DNA from: Acidimicrobiaceae bacterium
GTDB taxonomy: Bacteria > Actinomycetota > Acidimicrobiia > Acidimicrobiales > Microtrichaceae
Assembly: GCA_003514205.1 (NCBI GenBank)
Contig: DORQ01000358.1
Coordinates: forward strand, 825-7,293
Length of the DNA: 6,469 bases
Direction of reading: 5' to 3'
Positions 5,778-6,469 of this stretch are shown here, piece by piece; position 1 is the stretch's first letter, and each line of letters opens with the position of its first letter. Made by a program: the position numbers and the translations under genes. The notes under the pieces are model-generated. The model searched no databases, was not told where the DNA came from, and worked only from the letters and a program-made list of their open reading frames with translations.

Positions 5778-6469
5778 ATGGCCCACGAGATCATTGTCGA
5801 GCATGTATCGAAGGAATTTCGACTGCAGAAAGACCGGGCGAGCTCACTCAAAGAACTTGTGACGCGCCGAGGACGCGATCGGTCGACGAATCACTTCTGG
5901 GCCCTCGACGATGTGTCGCTCGAGATTCCTGACGGGTCGATGTACGCACTCGTGGGCCATAACGGGTCGGGAAAGTCGACCCTGCTTCGCTGCATCGCTG
6001 GCATCTACCGGCCAGACCGCGGCCAGGTGAGAGTCAAGGGACGTATTTCCACGCTCCTCGAACTTGGCGCAGGGTTTCACCCGGATCTCTCCGGGCGCGA
6101 GAACGTCTATCTCAACGCCACAATTCTTGGACTCACCAAGAAAGAGATCGACCAGAAGTTTGACGAGATCGTCGAATTCGCAGGAGTCGAACAGTTCATT
6201 GACTCCCCGGTCAAGGTCTATTCAAGCGGCATGTACGTCCGCCTCGGCTTCTCAGTGGCAGTGCACGTCAAACCAGAGATTCTGATCATCGATGAGGTCA
6301 TCGCTGTCGGTGATGAACAGTTTCAACGCAAATGCTTCGACCACCTCTACGGACTGCGCCGAGACGGTGTCACCATCGTTGTGGTCACCCATGGGATGGG
6401 CACGGTGGAAACGATGTGCGACGGCGCCGCGTGGCTCGATCACGGCAAGCTCCAAATGGCTGGCCCCGC
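5778..6469 (+). CDS. wzt: ABC transporter ATPase for polysaccharide export (Wzt-like), 3' end outside window
   Basis: ATG 5778 opens a frame with no stop to the window end, giving 230 residues of the nucleotide-binding domain. Walker A is GHNGSGKST (60-68). The Wzt-type segment LLELGAGFHPDLSGREN occupies 93-109, where many ABC proteins have the Q-loop region. The signature is YSSGMYVRLGFS (148-159), the usual Wzt form. Walker B is ILIIDEV (168-174; D172, E173), followed by the AVGD loop (176-179), and the switch histidine is H205 in VTHGM. All catalytic elements are intact. It would power the permease encoded one base upstream, at the cytoplasmic face. Whether it carries a C-terminal carbohydrate-binding domain, as in E. 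coli O9a Wzt, or is short, as in mycobacterial homologues, cannot be seen. Good ribosome site at 5765-5770. Confidence 0.95.
   Translation, partial: MAHEIIVEHVSKEFRLQKDRASSLKELVTRRGRDRSTNHFWALDDVSLEIPDGSMYALVGHNGSGKSTLLRCIAGIYRPDRGQVRVKGRISTLLELGAGFHPDLSGRENVYLNATILGLTKKEIDQKFDEIVEFAGVEQFIDSPVKVYSSGMYVRLGFSVAVHVKPEILIIDEVIAVGDEQFQRKCFDHLYGLRRDGVTIVVVTHGMGTVETMCDGAAWLDHGKLQMAGP

Noticed and set aside
6390..6404. Gly after the switch histidine region (VTHGM instead of the commoner VSHDM) in the ATPase
   Set aside because: The histidine itself is kept and variation at the next position occurs in this family, so it is not evidence of lost activity.

Overview
The window is a piece of a cell-surface polysaccharide locus from a fairly high-GC bacterium (roughly 60 percent GC by eye). 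Actinobacterial origin is likely: GTC, CTC and GAC codons dominate, GTG starts occur, and the protein styles resemble polysaccharide clusters of actinobacteria. TTA codons are present in the large glycosyltransferase gene, so it does not look like a very high-GC streptomycete. A more precise placement would be a guess.

Layout, left to right. Positions 1-558 carry the C-terminal part of a GT-B glycosyltransferase (family 4 type) that ends in a long Ser/Thr/Pro-rich tail. Seven bases later, 566-2188 encodes a 540-residue protein with two family 2 glycosyltransferase domains. A 41-bp gap holding three tandem decamers separates it from a convergent minus-strand gene (2556 down to 2230). That gene encodes a 108-residue coiled-coil protein of unknown function and has a very good ribosome binding site. 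Divergent from it, 2620-4926 encodes a 768-residue fusion of a degenerate GT-A-like N-terminal domain and a GT4 domain. Next come a six-helix ABC export permease (4976-5776, Wzm type) and its ATPase (from 5778, Wzt type), which is cut by the window end with its last seen residue near 230.

How the genes work together: the glycosyltransferases would assemble a polysaccharide on a lipid carrier at the inner face of the membrane, and the Wzm/Wzt pair would export it (the ABC-transporter-dependent pathway, also used for mycobacterial galactan and many O antigens). The permease and ATPase genes are separated by one base, and the fusion gene and permease are separated by 49 bp. That 49-bp gap holds an 18-codon reading frame with ATGA overlaps at both ends, which could couple translation. 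The plus-strand genes look co-directional on either side of the antisense coiled-coil gene, which may split the locus into two transcription units.

No RNA genes, insertion sequences or CRISPR arrays were seen. Most of the content belongs to known families. The least explained elements are the antisense coiled-coil gene, the degenerate N-terminal domain of the fusion protein, and the possible coupling mini-frame.
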